In this document: positions 40,096 through 49,662 of the stretch, piece by piece | Layout of the letters: each line of letters starts with the position of its first letter | How positions within the stretch are numbered: position 1 is the stretch's first letter | Source: an uncultured Steroidobacter sp. | Lineage (GTDB): Bacteria > Pseudomonadota > Gammaproteobacteria > Steroidobacterales > Steroidobacteraceae | Length of the DNA stretch: 64,000 nucleotides | NCBI RefSeq assembly: GCF_937958065.1 | Contig: NZ_CALFXI010000005.1 | Coordinates: forward strand, 1-64,000 | Direction: 5' to 3' | Made by a program: the position numbers and the translations under genes | The notes under the pieces: model-generated | What the model saw: only the letters and a program-made list of their open reading frames with translations | Told to the model about the DNA's origin: nothing | Databases searched by the model: none

Positions 40096-43000
40096 TTTCC
40101 AAGTTCTTCATCACGCGGCCGATCTTCGCTTGCGTCATTTCGGCGTTCATCGTGATCGCCGGTCTGGGCGGCATGATCTCGCTGCCCATCTCCGCGTATC
40201 CGGACATCATTCCGCCGTCGGTGACGGTGGCCGCGACCTATCCGGGCGCGACTGCCGAGACCATTGCCGACACGGTCGCGGCGCCGCTGGAAAAGGAAAT
40301 CAACGGCGTCGAAGGCATGCTGTACATGAGCTCGGTGAATTCGGGCAACGGCACGCTGATGATCACGGTGACGTTCAACATCGGCACCGATCCCGACATG
40401 AACGCGGTCAACGTCAACAACCGCATCCAGGCCGCGGTGCCGCGCTTGCCCGAGGAAGTGCGCCGCCAGGGCGTGGTGGTGCGCAAGGCGTCGACCACCT
40501 TCCTGCAGATTGTGTCGGTGCACTCGCCGGACAACAGCGTCGACATGCTGACGCTCAGCAGCTACGTCACGCTGAACGTCGTCGATGAGTTGCGCCGTAT
40601 TCCCGGCATCGGCGACGTGATGATGTGGGGTCAGGATTATTCGATCCGCATCTGGATGCAGCCGGACAAGCTCGCGCAGCTCGGCCTCACGCCATCGGAC
40701 GTGGCGGCGGCCGTGCGTCAACAGAACTCGCAGTACGCGGCGGGTCAGGTCGGCGTCGAGCCGGTGAGCGAACAGGTCGACTTCACCTATGCGGTCACTG
40801 CGCAGGGACGTCTGCAGGAGCCGGAAGAGTTCGAGCAGATCGTGGTGCACACCACCGATGCCGGCGGCATCGTGCGTCTGAAGGATGTGGCTCGCGTCGA
40901 GCTCGGTGCGCAGATGTACAACAACCAGGCCACCATCAATGGCAAGCGTGCCGTGATGATGGCGCTGGTGCTGCAGCCGGGCGCGAATGCGCTGGCCACG
41001 GGCAACGCCGTGCAGGAGCGCTTGCAGGAGTTGTCGCAGGACTTCCCCAAGGGCATGACCTACTCCATTCCCTACGACACCATCCAATACGTGAAGGTGT
41101 CGATCAAGGAAGTGGTCAAGACGCTGCTGGAAGCCATGGTGCTGGTGTTCTTCGTCGTGCTGCTGTTCCTGCAGAACTGGCGTGCCACCGTGATTCCCAT
41201 GCTGGCCGTGCCGGTGTCGCTGATCGGCACGTTCGCGGCCATGCATCTGTTCGGCTTCTCGATAAACATGCTGACGTTGTTCGGCATGGTGCTGGCGATC
41301 GGCATCGTGGTCGACGACGCCATCGTCGTGCTCGAGAACGTCGAGCGCATCATGACCACCGAGAATCTGCCGGCGCCGCAGGCGACCGAAAAGGCGATGG
41401 AAGAGGTGACGCGTCCCGTCATCGCCATCGTGCTGGTGCTGACCGCGGTGTTCCTGCCGGTGGCATTCCTGGGCGGTCTGGTCGGCGAGATGTACCGACA
41501 GTTCGCGGTCACCATCGCGGTGTCGGTGGTTATCTCCGGCTTCGTCGCGCTGACTTTGACGCCGGCGCTGTGCGCGCTGCTGTTGAAGCACGACCACATG
41601 GTGAAGAACCGTTTCCTGGAAGGCTTCAACCGCTGGTTCGAGCGCGTGACGCATCGTTACGAGACGGGCGTGCGCTTCGTCATGAAACGTGCGGCGATGG
41701 CCGCGGGCATCTTCGTGGTGATGCTGGTCGCGGTGGTCGGGCTGTTCCGTGCGCTGCCGACGTCGCTGGCGCCGTCCGAAGACCAAGGTTACGTGTTCGT
41801 GATCGGCTTCCTGCAGGACGCCGCCTCGTTGGATCGCACCGTGAAGTCGATCGAGACCGTGGCCGCCGGCGTGCGCAACCATCCCGCTGTTGCGAATGCC
41901 GTGGCGGTGGCTGGCATGGATCCGCTCACGCAGGCGATGAAGACCAACAGCGGCATCATCTGGTTGCCGATGAAGCCGTGGGATGAACGCAAGAGCGCGG
42001 ATCTGTCTCCGGCGGCACTGGTAGGTGCCGTGTTCGGGGCCGGTGCGCAGGTCAAGGACGGCTTCTTCTTCGCCGTCGAGCCGCCGCCGATCGAAGGCTT
42101 GTCGATGACCGGCGGCTTCGAGGCCTACATCCAGTCGCGTGGCAGCGGCTCGATCAAGGATCTCGAAGCAGTGACGCAGAAACTCGTCGCCGCCGCCAAC
42201 CAGCGTCCCGAGCTGGCCGGCACCCAGACCACGTTCAGTGCCAGCGTGCCGCAGATGCGCATCGATCTGGATCGCGAAAAGGCGATGACGCTCGGCGTGG
42301 AAGTGGGGCAGGTGTTCGAAACGTTACAAAGCACGTTCGGTGCGCTGTACGTGAACGACTTCAACCGCAACGGCCGCGTGTATCAGGTGCAGTTGCAGTC
42401 GGAGCCGCGCTTCCGTGCTTATCCGGAAGACATTCGTAACGTGTACGTGCGCAACAAGCGGGGCGATCTGGTGCCGCTCACGGCGCTGGCCAGCATCCGT
42501 GAAGTGACCGGCGCGGAAATCGTCGAGCGCTTCAATGCGTTCACGTCCGCGAAGGTCATGGGCGGGGCGGCGCCGGGCTACAGCTCGGGCGATGCGTTGA
42601 AGGCCATCGAGGAAGTCGCCGCGCAGACGTTGCCGGCGGGCTATGCACTGGCGTTCACCGGCACGGCCTATCAGGAAAAGGTCAGCGGCGGCGCTTCGCA
42701 GGGCGTGTATCTGCTCGGCGTGCTGATGGTGTTCCTGATTCTCGCCGCGCAGTTCGAGCGCTGGACGTTGCCGGTGGCGGTGATCCTGGCCGTGCCGTTC
42801 GCGGCGTTCGGTGCGTTCCTCGCCGTGTTTGCTCGCGGGCTGGCGAACGACATCTATTTCCAGATCGGCATGCTCACGCTGATCGGCCTGGCGGCGAAGA
42901 ACGCCATTCTGATCGTCGAGTTCGCGCTGATGAAATATCACGAAGGCATGGGCCTGATGGAGGCGGCGATCGAAGGCGCGAAGCTGCGGTTCCGTCCCAT

Positions 43001-43265
43001 CATCATGACCTCGCTGGCGCTGATCTTCGGCGTGCTGCCGTTGGCCATCAGCACCGGCGCGGGCGCCAACAGCCGTCACTCGCTCGGTACGAGCGTGATC
43101 GGTGGCATGCTGGCGGCGACGTTCATCGCGACGTTGTTCGTGCCGTTGTTCTTCAAGTGGATTGCCGGCGCCAAGGGCGGCGAGGCTTACGAAGACGAGC
43201 ATGGCAAGGGCAAGCCTCACGGGGGCGTGGAGCCGAAGCCGGCCGCGCCGCACGAGTCGAATTGA
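40092..43265 (+). CDS. RND multidrug efflux transporter, HAE1 family (AcrB/MexF type)
   Basis: 1057 residues, normal length. Twelve helices and two large periplasmic loops: opening FFITRPIFACVISAFIVIAG, the proton-relay Asp pair in helix 4 (AIGIVVDDAIVVLENVERIM), the ALTLTPALCALLL motif, and the C-terminal RFRPIIMTSLALIFGVLPL. A trimeric proton-driven pump exporting drugs, dyes or natural products. Cotranslated with the adaptor and followed 10 bp later by the outer-membrane factor gene. The substrate cannot be told from sequence. Confidence 0.95.
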   Translation: MISKFFITRPIFACVISAFIVIAGLGGMISLPISAYPDIIPPSVTVAATYPGATAETIADTVAAPLEKEINGVEGMLYMSSVNSGNGTLMITVTFNIGTDPDMNAVNVNNRIQAAVPRLPEEVRRQGVVVRKASTTFLQIVSVHSPDNSVDMLTLSSYVTLNVVDELRRIPGIGDVMMWGQDYSIRIWMQPDKLAQLGLTPSDVAAAVRQQNSQYAAGQVGVEPVSEQVDFTYAVTAQGRLQEPEEFEQIVVHTTDAGGIVRLKDVARVELGAQMYNNQATINGKRAVMMALVLQPGANALATGNAVQERLQELSQDFPKGMTYSIPYDTIQYVKVSIKEVVKTLLEAMVLVFFVVLLFLQNWRATVIPMLAVPVSLIGTFAAMHLFGFSINMLTLFGMVLAIGIVVDDAIVVLENVERIMTTENLPAPQATEKAMEEVTRPVIAIVLVLTAVFLPVAFLGGLVGEMYRQFAVTIAVSVVISGFVALTLTPALCALLLKHDHMVKNRFLEGFNRWFERVTHRYETGVRFVMKRAAMAAGIFVVMLVAVVGLFRALPTSLAPSEDQGYVFVIGFLQDAASLDRTVKSIETVAAGVRNHPAVANAVAVAGMDPLTQAMKTNSGIIWLPMKPWDERKSADLSPAALVGAVFGAGAQVKDGFFFAVEPPPIEGLSMTGGFEAYIQSRGSGSIKDLEAVTQKLVAAANQRPELAGTQTTFSASVPQMRIDLDREKAMTLGVEVGQVFETLQSTFGALYVNDFNRNGRVYQVQLQSEPRFRAYPEDIRNVYVRNKRGDLVPLTALASIREVTGAEIVERFNAFTSAKVMGGAAPGYSSGDALKAIEEVAAQTLPAGYALAFTGTAYQEKVSGGASQGVYLLGVLMVFLILAAQFERWTLPVAVILAVPFAAFGAFLAVFARGLANDIYFQIGMLTLIGLAAKNAILIVEFALMKYHEGMGLMEAAIEGAKLRFRPIIMTSLALIFGVLPLAISTGAGANSRHSLGTSVIGGMLAATFIATLFVPLFFKWIAGAKGGEAYEDEHGKGKPHGGVEPKPAAPHESN

Positions 43266-43275
43266 GAGTGACGCA

Positions 43276-44739
43276 ATGAGCAGGCAAGTAACAAGAACCG
43301 CGGCTCGAATGACACTGACGGTGGCGATTGCCGCCGTCCTCGGCGGCTGTTTCGTGTCGAAAGTGGATCCGCAGAAGCCGGAGCTGCCGCTGCCGGATGC
43401 ATTGCCCGCACAGGCGATGCAGACGTCGCCGCTGCCGAATCCTTGGTGGACGATGTTCAACGATGCGCGGCTCAACGAGCTGATCGTGGAGGCCTTGCAG
43501 CACAACCCGGATGCACAGGTCGCGGCCGCGCGCGTCATGGAAGCGCGTTCGTTGCTGCGTATCACCAATGCGGACCGGCTGCCCACGCTGAACCTGGAAG
43601 GCGATGTCACTCGCACCCAGCAGAGCATGGCCACTCTGTCGAACCAGGGACTGGGCGAGATTCCCGGTTTCCGGACCCAACAAACCGTGTACACCGTGCA
43701 AGGTACGGTCGCGTACGAGTTGGACCTGTGGGGCAAATATCAGCGCGCGTCGGAGTCGGCGCGTGCGCAGCTGTTGAATTCGGAGTATGGCCGCGAAGCG
43801 ACCAAGCTCAGTCTCACCGGCGAAGTCGCTCGCACTTATTACTCGTTGATCGCCGCCGCCGAGCAGCTGGCTCGCGGGCGTGACACGTTGAAGTCTCGCG
43901 AGGAAGCGGCCGACCTGGAGAAGCTGCGTTACGAGTCGGGCGAGAGCGATGAGTTCACGTACAAGCGGGCGGAGGCCGATGCTGCCGCGACTCGCGTCTC
44001 GACGCGTCAGCTCGAGCTGCAGGTCGTGCAGCTGACGAACGCGCTCGGGGTGCTGTTGGGCCGCTCGCCGAAAGCGCTGGTCGACGAAGCGATCAGCGTG
44101 CAGGGAATCAGTTTGCCGGGCCCGGTGCAGTTGCCGGCGGCACTGCCTTCGTCGGTGCTGTCGCAGCGTCCTGACATTGGCGCGGCCGAGGCGGCGCTGA
44201 ATGCGTCAGCCGCGGACATTGGCGTTGCGCGAGCTCAGTTGTTCCCCAGCATCAGCATCACGGGTGCGCTTGGCTCGGCCAGTCCTGAGCTGGACGATCT
44301 GTTCACCAGCCCGGCGAAGATCTGGTCGGCGACGGGCGGCATTCTGCAGCCCATCTTTCAGGGCGGCCGGCTGCGTGCGAATGTGTCTCGTGCCGAGGCG
44401 GTGAGAGAGCAGCGGAAGTCCGAATATGCGCGCACCGTGCAGCAGGCGTTCCGTGAAGTGCTGGATTCTTTACAAGGCCAGGCGCTCATTGCCGGTGTCC
44501 GCGAAGCCAACGATCAGCAGGTCGCGGCGTTGACTCGCGCGACCGAGCTGGCCGAGCTGCGTTACGCGCAGGGCGATATCGCGTATCTGGAGCTGCTCGA
44601 CGTGCGTCGGGGCCTGTATCAGGCGCAGATCGATCTGGTCGCAGCTCAGCGCGACGCGTTGCTCAATACGGTCGACCTGGCCCTCGCCGTCGGCGGTGGC
44701 TTGGGCGACCAGGCGGAGCCGTTGACCGCACAACGCTAG
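43276..44739 (+). CDS. Outer-membrane efflux factor, NodT/OprM family
   Basis: 487 residues. Lipoprotein signal AVLGGCFVSK, then two OEP repeats making the long helical tunnel and beta-barrel (WWTMFNDARLNELIVEAL; ALPSSVLSQRPDIGAAEAAL; second repeat with RYAQGDIAYLELLDVRRGLY). It completes the tripartite RND pump. ATG 43276 opens directly at the leader; longer in-frame readings lie inside the RND gene. It ends 88 bp before a strong intrinsic terminator. Confidence 0.92.
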   Translation: MSRQVTRTAARMTLTVAIAAVLGGCFVSKVDPQKPELPLPDALPAQAMQTSPLPNPWWTMFNDARLNELIVEALQHNPDAQVAAARVMEARSLLRITNADRLPTLNLEGDVTRTQQSMATLSNQGLGEIPGFRTQQTVYTVQGTVAYELDLWGKYQRASESARAQLLNSEYGREATKLSLTGEVARTYYSLIAAAEQLARGRDTLKSREEAADLEKLRYESGESDEFTYKRAEADAAATRVSTRQLELQVVQLTNALGVLLGRSPKALVDEAISVQGISLPGPVQLPAALPSSVLSQRPDIGAAEAALNASAADIGVARAQLFPSISITGALGSASPELDDLFTSPAKIWSATGGILQPIFQGGRLRANVSRAEAVREQRKSEYARTVQQAFREVLDSLQGQALIAGVREANDQQVAALTRATELAELRYAQGDIAYLELLDVRRGLYQAQIDLVAAQRDALLNTVDLALAVGGGLGDQAEPLTAQR

Positions 44740-44827
44740 GGCTGACAGTGCCTCCGGTGCACCTCGACGGCTGCGGCGGAGGCTTTACCTGGATCGAAGC
44801 ACAGCAGGCTTCAGCACCGTGATCCTA

Positions 44828-44862
44828 CAGGAGGTCTCCTCATTGGAGACCTCCTGCGTTTT
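44828..44862 (+). terminator. Intrinsic terminator of the RND efflux operon
   Basis: CAGGAGGTCTCC (44828-44839) and GGAGACCTCCTG (44845-44856) form a perfect 12-bp stem with loop TCATT, followed by CGTTTT. Strong Rho-independent terminator on the plus strand. Confidence 0.88.
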
Positions 44863-45438
44863 CGTCAGCCGTGACCACGGCGAATGTTTGAGCCACTCTT
44901 CCAGCGCTTTCGCCGGCAACGGCCGTCCACAGGCGGGCGCGCGACGTAACTCAGCGCAGATCACCGCGCGATCAGCTGCACGATCGCCAGCGAACGACGA
45001 ACACGAATATGCGAGTGCGCAGCCGGCGGGTCATGAAAGTGGCGCGGGCGTGAACCGCGGCCGAAATTGTAGATGCCACCAGCCTACGCATTGGCATTTC
45101 GGCAAATGTTAACCCTCTCGCAGCCGGTGCTCGCACGTCGCCTCGGGCACCGGCTTGTGACCTATCTCGCGGACGAGCACTTCTTCCAGAGCTGCGACGG
45201 CCGTCGCACTCCGTCGTGGAAAAACATTCCCTGCAATGGCGCTTTGGTTGCAAAAAGTACAAGAGAAACATTCTGAAATCCGCGGCAGACGAAGCATTCG
45301 CGCGTGCTGCGAGGACGGCACGCGAGCTGCATAGATAGCCCAGGCTTTTTTCTGACGGGGCCGCGGACCTTTCCTAACGTCAGAGCGTTGTTTGCTTCGC
45401 GCACAAGTAATAGCGCGAACATGCGAGGGGAACATCGA
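44863..45438. other. Intergenic region before the serine hydrolase lipoprotein gene
   Basis: About 575 bp without a supported gene. It contains a GC-rich dyad AGCCGGTGC (45122-45130) with GCACCGGCT (45147-45155) around 16 nt. The GAGGGG ribosome site of the next gene lies at 45425-45430. No coding frame has a credible start and ribosome site. Confidence 0.45.
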
Positions 45439-46998
45439 ATGCGCGTCATGCCGCGAGAGCAATTGCACTCTCGTTCCGAATTGATTCGGCGCTGTCGTCA
45501 GCTGGCGATCGGCGTTTCATTGGCTTTATCCATCGCCGCGTGCGGTGGCGGCGGAGGCGGCGGTGGCGGCACCTCGGCTCCGGTCCAGCAGCCGCCGCCG
45601 GCCCAGAATCCGCAGAATGCGGCGCCGACGGTGCAGGCCGGTGAGGATCAAACGATCGAATGGCCAACCGCGAGCCTGCAGTTGAGCGGCTCGGCGCAGG
45701 ACGATTCGTCGACATCGACACTTACGTATACATGGTCCGCGACCAGCGGCCCGAGCGGTGTGACATTCGGCACGGCGAATGCCGCGGCGACCAGCGTGAC
45801 GTTCCCTTCCGCAGGCAGCTATGTGCTCACCTTGTCCGTGAGCGATGGCAGCTTGACCGGTACCGATACGGTGAACGTGACGGTGAATCCCGCGACCTAT
45901 CCCGCCTCCGATTTGTCGAATGACACGACCGATCACGGCTGGACGCGAGTCGCCGCGGCCGACGTTGGAATGAATCAGGCGTTGCTCGATCAAGCGGCGA
46001 ACTACGCGCAGACCGGCGGCGACGTTCGGCCCGACAGCGCCGGCATGATCGTGCGCAAAGGCAGGCTGGTTCACTCCTGGGGCGACATCGACCGGCGCTT
46101 CGACCTGAAGTCGACGACCAAGTCGATCGGTGGCATGGCGCTGGGTCTGGCGCTCGACAGAAACAGCCTGCTGCTCACCGACCTGGCGCAGCAGAAGCTG
46201 CCGGGCTTCGGTGAGAATCCGCCCGAGAATGTTTCCACCGGCTGGCTGCCGAGCATCACCATTCAACAACTGGCGACGCACAGCGCGGGCTTCCTCAAGC
46301 CGCAGAGCTACCCGGCGCTGAATTATCCGCCAGGGACGACCTTTCACTATTCCGATGGCGGCTTGAACTGGCTGGCCGACGTGCTGACCGCGGTCTTCAA
46401 TCAGGACCTGGCGACGGTGCTCGACACCAACGTGTGGTCCGCGCTCGGTGTGAACAGCAGCGTGGGCGGTGAGGGCAACGACGGCCCGGCGCTTTCCGAC
46501 GTGCACTGGCGTGACAACCGCTCCGGGCGCACGAACCCGCAGAACCGTGAGCTCGCGTCGGGCATTTTCGCCAACCCGAACGCCATGGCGCGAGTCGGTC
46601 TGCTGTTCCTGCGCAAGGGCGTGTGGGCCAACGATGTGCGCATCCTCTCCGAGGACTTCGTGACGAAAGTGAGCACGCCGGTGGCCACGAATGCAGGGCT
46701 GGCCAATCCGCAGGCGGCCGATTTCCCGAACGCGCCGGCCCACTATGGAATGCTGTGGTGGACCAATGCCGATGGGCAGTTGCCGAACGTGCCGCGCGAC
46801 GCCTTCTGGGCCTGGGGCCTGGGCGACAGCTTAATCGTGGTCATTCCGAGTCTGGACATCGTTGCGGTCCGCGCCGGCGGGATCGTCGAAATCGATTCGG
46901 ATACCAACGCGCGCACCTGGAATGACGCCGATTGGAACGGCGATTATTCCATCCTGGCGCCGTTCCTCGATCCGATCGTTCAGTCAGTGAGTCAGTAA
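45439..46998 (+). CDS. Lipoprotein serine hydrolase (beta-lactamase/class C fold) with PKD-like domain
   Basis: 519 residues. Lipoprotein signal (GVSLALSIAACGGG) with a poly-Gly stretch, then a Pro-rich linker and one PKD/Ig-like domain (about 70-150, SGSAQDDSSTSTLTYTWSA). The C-terminal 340 residues belong to the penicillin-binding-protein-like serine hydrolases: catalytic SxxK is STTK in LKSTTKSIGGMAL and the Tyr motif YSDGG is present. It may hydrolyse esters or D-peptides at the cell surface; beta-lactamase activity is not implied. ATG 45439 has GAGGGG 8 bp upstream. Confidence 0.82.
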   Translation: MRVMPREQLHSRSELIRRCRQLAIGVSLALSIAACGGGGGGGGGTSAPVQQPPPAQNPQNAAPTVQAGEDQTIEWPTASLQLSGSAQDDSSTSTLTYTWSATSGPSGVTFGTANAAATSVTFPSAGSYVLTLSVSDGSLTGTDTVNVTVNPATYPASDLSNDTTDHGWTRVAAADVGMNQALLDQAANYAQTGGDVRPDSAGMIVRKGRLVHSWGDIDRRFDLKSTTKSIGGMALGLALDRNSLLLTDLAQQKLPGFGENPPENVSTGWLPSITIQQLATHSAGFLKPQSYPALNYPPGTTFHYSDGGLNWLADVLTAVFNQDLATVLDTNVWSALGVNSSVGGEGNDGPALSDVHWRDNRSGRTNPQNRELASGIFANPNAMARVGLLFLRKGVWANDVRILSEDFVTKVSTPVATNAGLANPQAADFPNAPAHYGMLWWTNADGQLPNVPRDAFWAWGLGDSLIVVIPSLDIVAVRAGGIVEIDSDTNARTWNDADWNGDYSILAPFLDPIVQSVSQ

Positions 46999-47120
46999 CA
47001 GTCGCGTGGGGTGAGTCGAGGGCGCGCGTCCGAAGCTCGTTCGGCGCGCGCCTTTGACGTCGAGAGCCGATCCAGGGTAATTCTGTCGTCTGAGCCGATC
47101 CTTCTTTGCAGGAGGCGCCG

Positions 47121-47465
47121 ATGGCAGAGCAGTCCCGGTCGGCCGCCGAGCAACTCGCCACTCCGGAGCAGTGGGCGGCGATGACGTTCGCGCCGGTGTT
47201 GATCGATCCAAACAAGTTCGGAACCGAGTGGGAGCAGGCGCGCGGATCGCTCGCGCGTGCCGCCATCGGGATCCTGCGCCTGGACGATGCCGCATTGACC
47301 CGGCGTTTCATGGCCCAGCCCGAGCCGTTGCTGGAGGCGATGGACATGCATACTGCCTTGCAGGATGAGCTGGACTATCTCAAGACTCACCTGGCCGCGA
47401 TCGAGACGGCGGCCACGCGCATGTTGTGTGTGGCTTCGCGCTGTGTCGAGCGCTCCCAATCCTGA
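47121..47465 (+). CDS. Small hypothetical helical protein
   Basis: 114 residues from ATG 47121, preceded by GCAGGAGG. It is predicted almost wholly alpha-helical (QWAAMTFAPVLI, ALTRRFMAQPEPLLEAMDMH, LKTHLAAIETAATRML), without signal or membrane segment. Two cysteines lie near the C-terminus. It faces, tail to tail, the degraded serine hydrolase gene 20 bp away. Family not recognised. Confidence 0.55.
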   Translation: MAEQSRSAAEQLATPEQWAAMTFAPVLIDPNKFGTEWEQARGSLARAAIGILRLDDAALTRRFMAQPEPLLEAMDMHTALQDELDYLKTHLAAIETAATRMLCVASRCVERSQS

Positions 47466-47485
47466 GCTCGTAGCGGTTGGAGCGA

Positions 47486-48565
47486 TCAGCCGGGGCGACG
47501 GCGCCGGTGCAAGGACACGGCGAGGAGCAATACGGACATCGCCAGCAAGCCGCCCAATGCCCATTGGAAATCACTGCGCATCAACAGCGTAGGTTTGGGC
47601 GGCAGCCACGCCTCGCCGGCCAATATCGATTCGATGACGCCGCGGATTTCCCGTGCCGGCGTCATCTCGCCATTGGAAAGTACGACGATCGCGCGTCGTT
47701 GCGACGGATAAAGCGTGAGCAGCGAGCAGAAGCCGCGTCGCTCGGTCGCCACGCTCGGTAGCCATTCGCTGCCGTGATGTTCGAGGTGCCAGCCCAAAGC
47801 CATCGTCCGGCCGCGTTCGTCCGTGCGCTGCTGTTTGAACATGGCATCGTAGGAAGCCGGCGCGAGCAGCGATGGATCGCGATTCACGTGCAACGCCGCC
47901 CAGCGGGTCAGGTCGGCGACGCTGGCGCTGAGCCCGGCACTCGCCAATGCTTTTTCATTCCAGGGATAGCTGGGTTCACGGCGCACCAGCACCTTGCCCG
48001 AATGAGGCCACGCGACGTTGCCGGCGGCGGGCGGCAGCTCGAATGAGCTTTCAATCATTCCAGCCGGCGCGAGCACGCGCGTCTGCATGTATTCCGAGTA
48101 CTTCCGATGCGTGTTGCGTTCGATGATTCCCGCGAGTGCATCGAAGCCCGCATCGTCGCGCGTCAGCAGCTGCGCAACAGTGGTGGAAGAATCGGCGATC
48201 GAATCGCCGAGCCCCAGTTGCCCGCGCTCCACCAGTTGCATGATGGCGGCCGCCGTCAAGGTGCGGCTGATGGATTCGACATGAAACAATGTATGCGCGT
48301 TGACAGGCTGATCCGTTCCCACGGCGCGTACGCCGAAGCCGCGCATGTATACCGGCTGTCCGTCTTCGACGATGCCCACCGCCAGCCCGGGAATGGAGAA
48401 TTCCTGCAGGATGCGCTCGAGCGCCGCATCCAGTGCGTAAACGCGATCGGGGGTGAGTTGCGGTAAGGGATCGGCAACGGGTGCGCCTTCGTGCGCGACC
48501 GCGACGCTGGATGTCGCGACCAGCGCGATCATGGTCAGCAACTTGGCGGCCTGGCGGCTCAGCAT
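47486..48565 (-). CDS. Serine hydrolase (beta-lactamase superfamily) with a degenerate active site
   Basis: 359 residues with a signal peptide (IALVATSSVAVA), a class C-like domain and a C-terminal membrane helix (ALGGLLAMSVLLLAVSL). The usual SxxK, as in GSVSK, is S98-I-S-R101, so the catalytic Lys is Arg. The segment that normally carries HTSGL and YSN is missing: LTRDDAG stands where the Tyr motif should be. Likely a binding or regulatory homologue rather than an active hydrolase, or a gene in decay, although the frame is intact. It lies downstream of a LacI regulator gene in the same direction. Confidence 0.75.
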   Translation of the reverse strand: MLSRQAAKLLTMIALVATSSVAVAHEGAPVADPLPQLTPDRVYALDAALERILQEFSIPGLAVGIVEDGQPVYMRGFGVRAVGTDQPVNAHTLFHVESISRTLTAAAIMQLVERGQLGLGDSIADSSTTVAQLLTRDDAGFDALAGIIERNTHRKYSEYMQTRVLAPAGMIESSFELPPAAGNVAWPHSGKVLVRREPSYPWNEKALASAGLSASVADLTRWAALHVNRDPSLLAPASYDAMFKQQRTDERGRTMALGWHLEHHGSEWLPSVATERRGFCSLLTLYPSQRRAIVVLSNGEMTPAREIRGVIESILAGEAWLPPKPTLLMRSDFQWALGGLLAMSVLLLAVSLHRRRRPG

Positions 48566-48598
48566 CCGTATCGGTCCGTGATTCGCGAGGCCGGGACG

Positions 48599-49630
48599 TT
48601 ACTTCGGTTTCGAATTCGGCGCCACGGCGGTCGAGTCCCGACGCACCAGGGTATGTGCCAGTCGCGCCGGTTTCGGCGTCGTGCCGGAAAGCAGCATCTC
48701 CAGCAGCAGGTCGGCTGCGCGATAGGCCAGCTGGTAGGTGGGCTGACAGATGGTCGTGAGCGGCGGCCATACGGTGCGGGCGATGGCCGCATCGTCGAAA
48801 CCGGCCACCGACAATTGCGACGGCACGGCCACGCCCATTTCGTGGGCCGCCATGAGCGCGCCGGCGGCCATGTCGTCGTTGCCCGCGAAAATCGCCGTCG
48901 GCCGCTTCGGCAAGGCCAGCAGCTGCCGGGTCATCTCCAGCCCCGAGTCGAACAGGAAGTCGCCTTGCCGGACGTACTCCGGAACGTAGGGAATCTTGTG
49001 GTTCTTCAGCGCCGCCTTGTAGCCGCGCAGACGTTCGCCGCTGGCGAAGTGGCCGGGACGGCCGATGATGAAACCGATGCTGCGATGGCCGAGGCCGATC
49101 AGATATTCGGTCATCTCGCGCGCCGCGCCTTCGTCGTCGATGTCGACGTAGGGCGAGCGATGTTTGATTTCGTTGGGCGCGATGCGCACGAAGGGCAGGG
49201 CCTGCGCGTCGAGCGCGCGGATCAGCTCGGCCGATTCGCTCAGCGGCGGCGCGACGATCAGGCCGTCCAGATGGGTCTGGTTGGCGAAGGTCAGGATGTC
49301 CTGCATGACCTCTTCGGTGCGGCCGGCCACTTCATGCAGCAACAACAGGAACTTGGCCTCGCGACAGCGCGCCAGCGCGCCCCGCTGCACCTCGATGGTG
49401 TAGTTGGCGCTGGGATTGTCGTAGACCAGCCCGACCAGGTAGGAGCGCCGGCTGGCGAGGCTGCGCGCGGAAAGACTCGGGTGATAGTTCAGCCGCTTGA
49501 CGGCGGCCAGCACCTGCGCGCGGGTTTCTTCGCGAACGTTGGGCTCGTTGTTGAGCACTCGCGAGACTGTTTTGATCGCGACGCCGGCCGCCTTGGCGAC
49601 GTCGTTGATGCTTGTTCTGCGCCCGGACAT
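48599..49630 (-). CDS. LacI-family transcriptional regulator
   Basis: 343 residues. The N-terminal helix-turn-helix and hinge read INDVAKAAGVAIKTVSRVLN and NEPNVREETRAQVLAAVKRL, followed by a periplasmic-binding-protein-like sugar-sensing domain (LVGLVYDNPSANYTIEVQRG, FIIGRPGHFASGERL). It probably controls carbohydrate genes. It sits between an esterase gene (upstream, same strand) and the degraded serine hydrolase gene. No palindromic LacI operator was obvious nearby. ATG 49630. Confidence 0.9.
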   Translation of the reverse strand: MSGRRTSINDVAKAAGVAIKTVSRVLNNEPNVREETRAQVLAAVKRLNYHPSLSARSLASRRSYLVGLVYDNPSANYTIEVQRGALARCREAKFLLLLHEVAGRTEEVMQDILTFANQTHLDGLIVAPPLSESAELIRALDAQALPFVRIAPNEIKHRSPYVDIDDEGAAREMTEYLIGLGHRSIGFIIGRPGHFASGERLRGYKAALKNHKIPYVPEYVRQGDFLFDSGLEMTRQLLALPKRPTAIFAGNDDMAAGALMAAHEMGVAVPSQLSVAGFDDAAIARTVWPPLTTICQPTYQLAYRAADLLLEMLLSGTTPKPARLAHTLVRRDSTAVAPNSKPK

Positions 49631-49662
49631 GGGCGCGATGGTAGCTTAGATTTCGCTCCCCA

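Noticed and set aside
39984..41882. 632-codon open frame on the minus strand
   Set aside because: Shadow of the RND transporter gene; extremely His/Arg/Gln-rich and without recognisable motifs.
42324..43736. 470-codon open frame on the minus strand across the RND/OMF junction
   Set aside because: Spans two well-supported plus-strand genes and has no protein-like features.
45122..45155. GC-rich dyad in the gap after the RND operon, considered as a terminator or small RNA
   Set aside because: The 9-bp stem has a 16-nt loop and no T-tract, and no promoter could be recognised near it.
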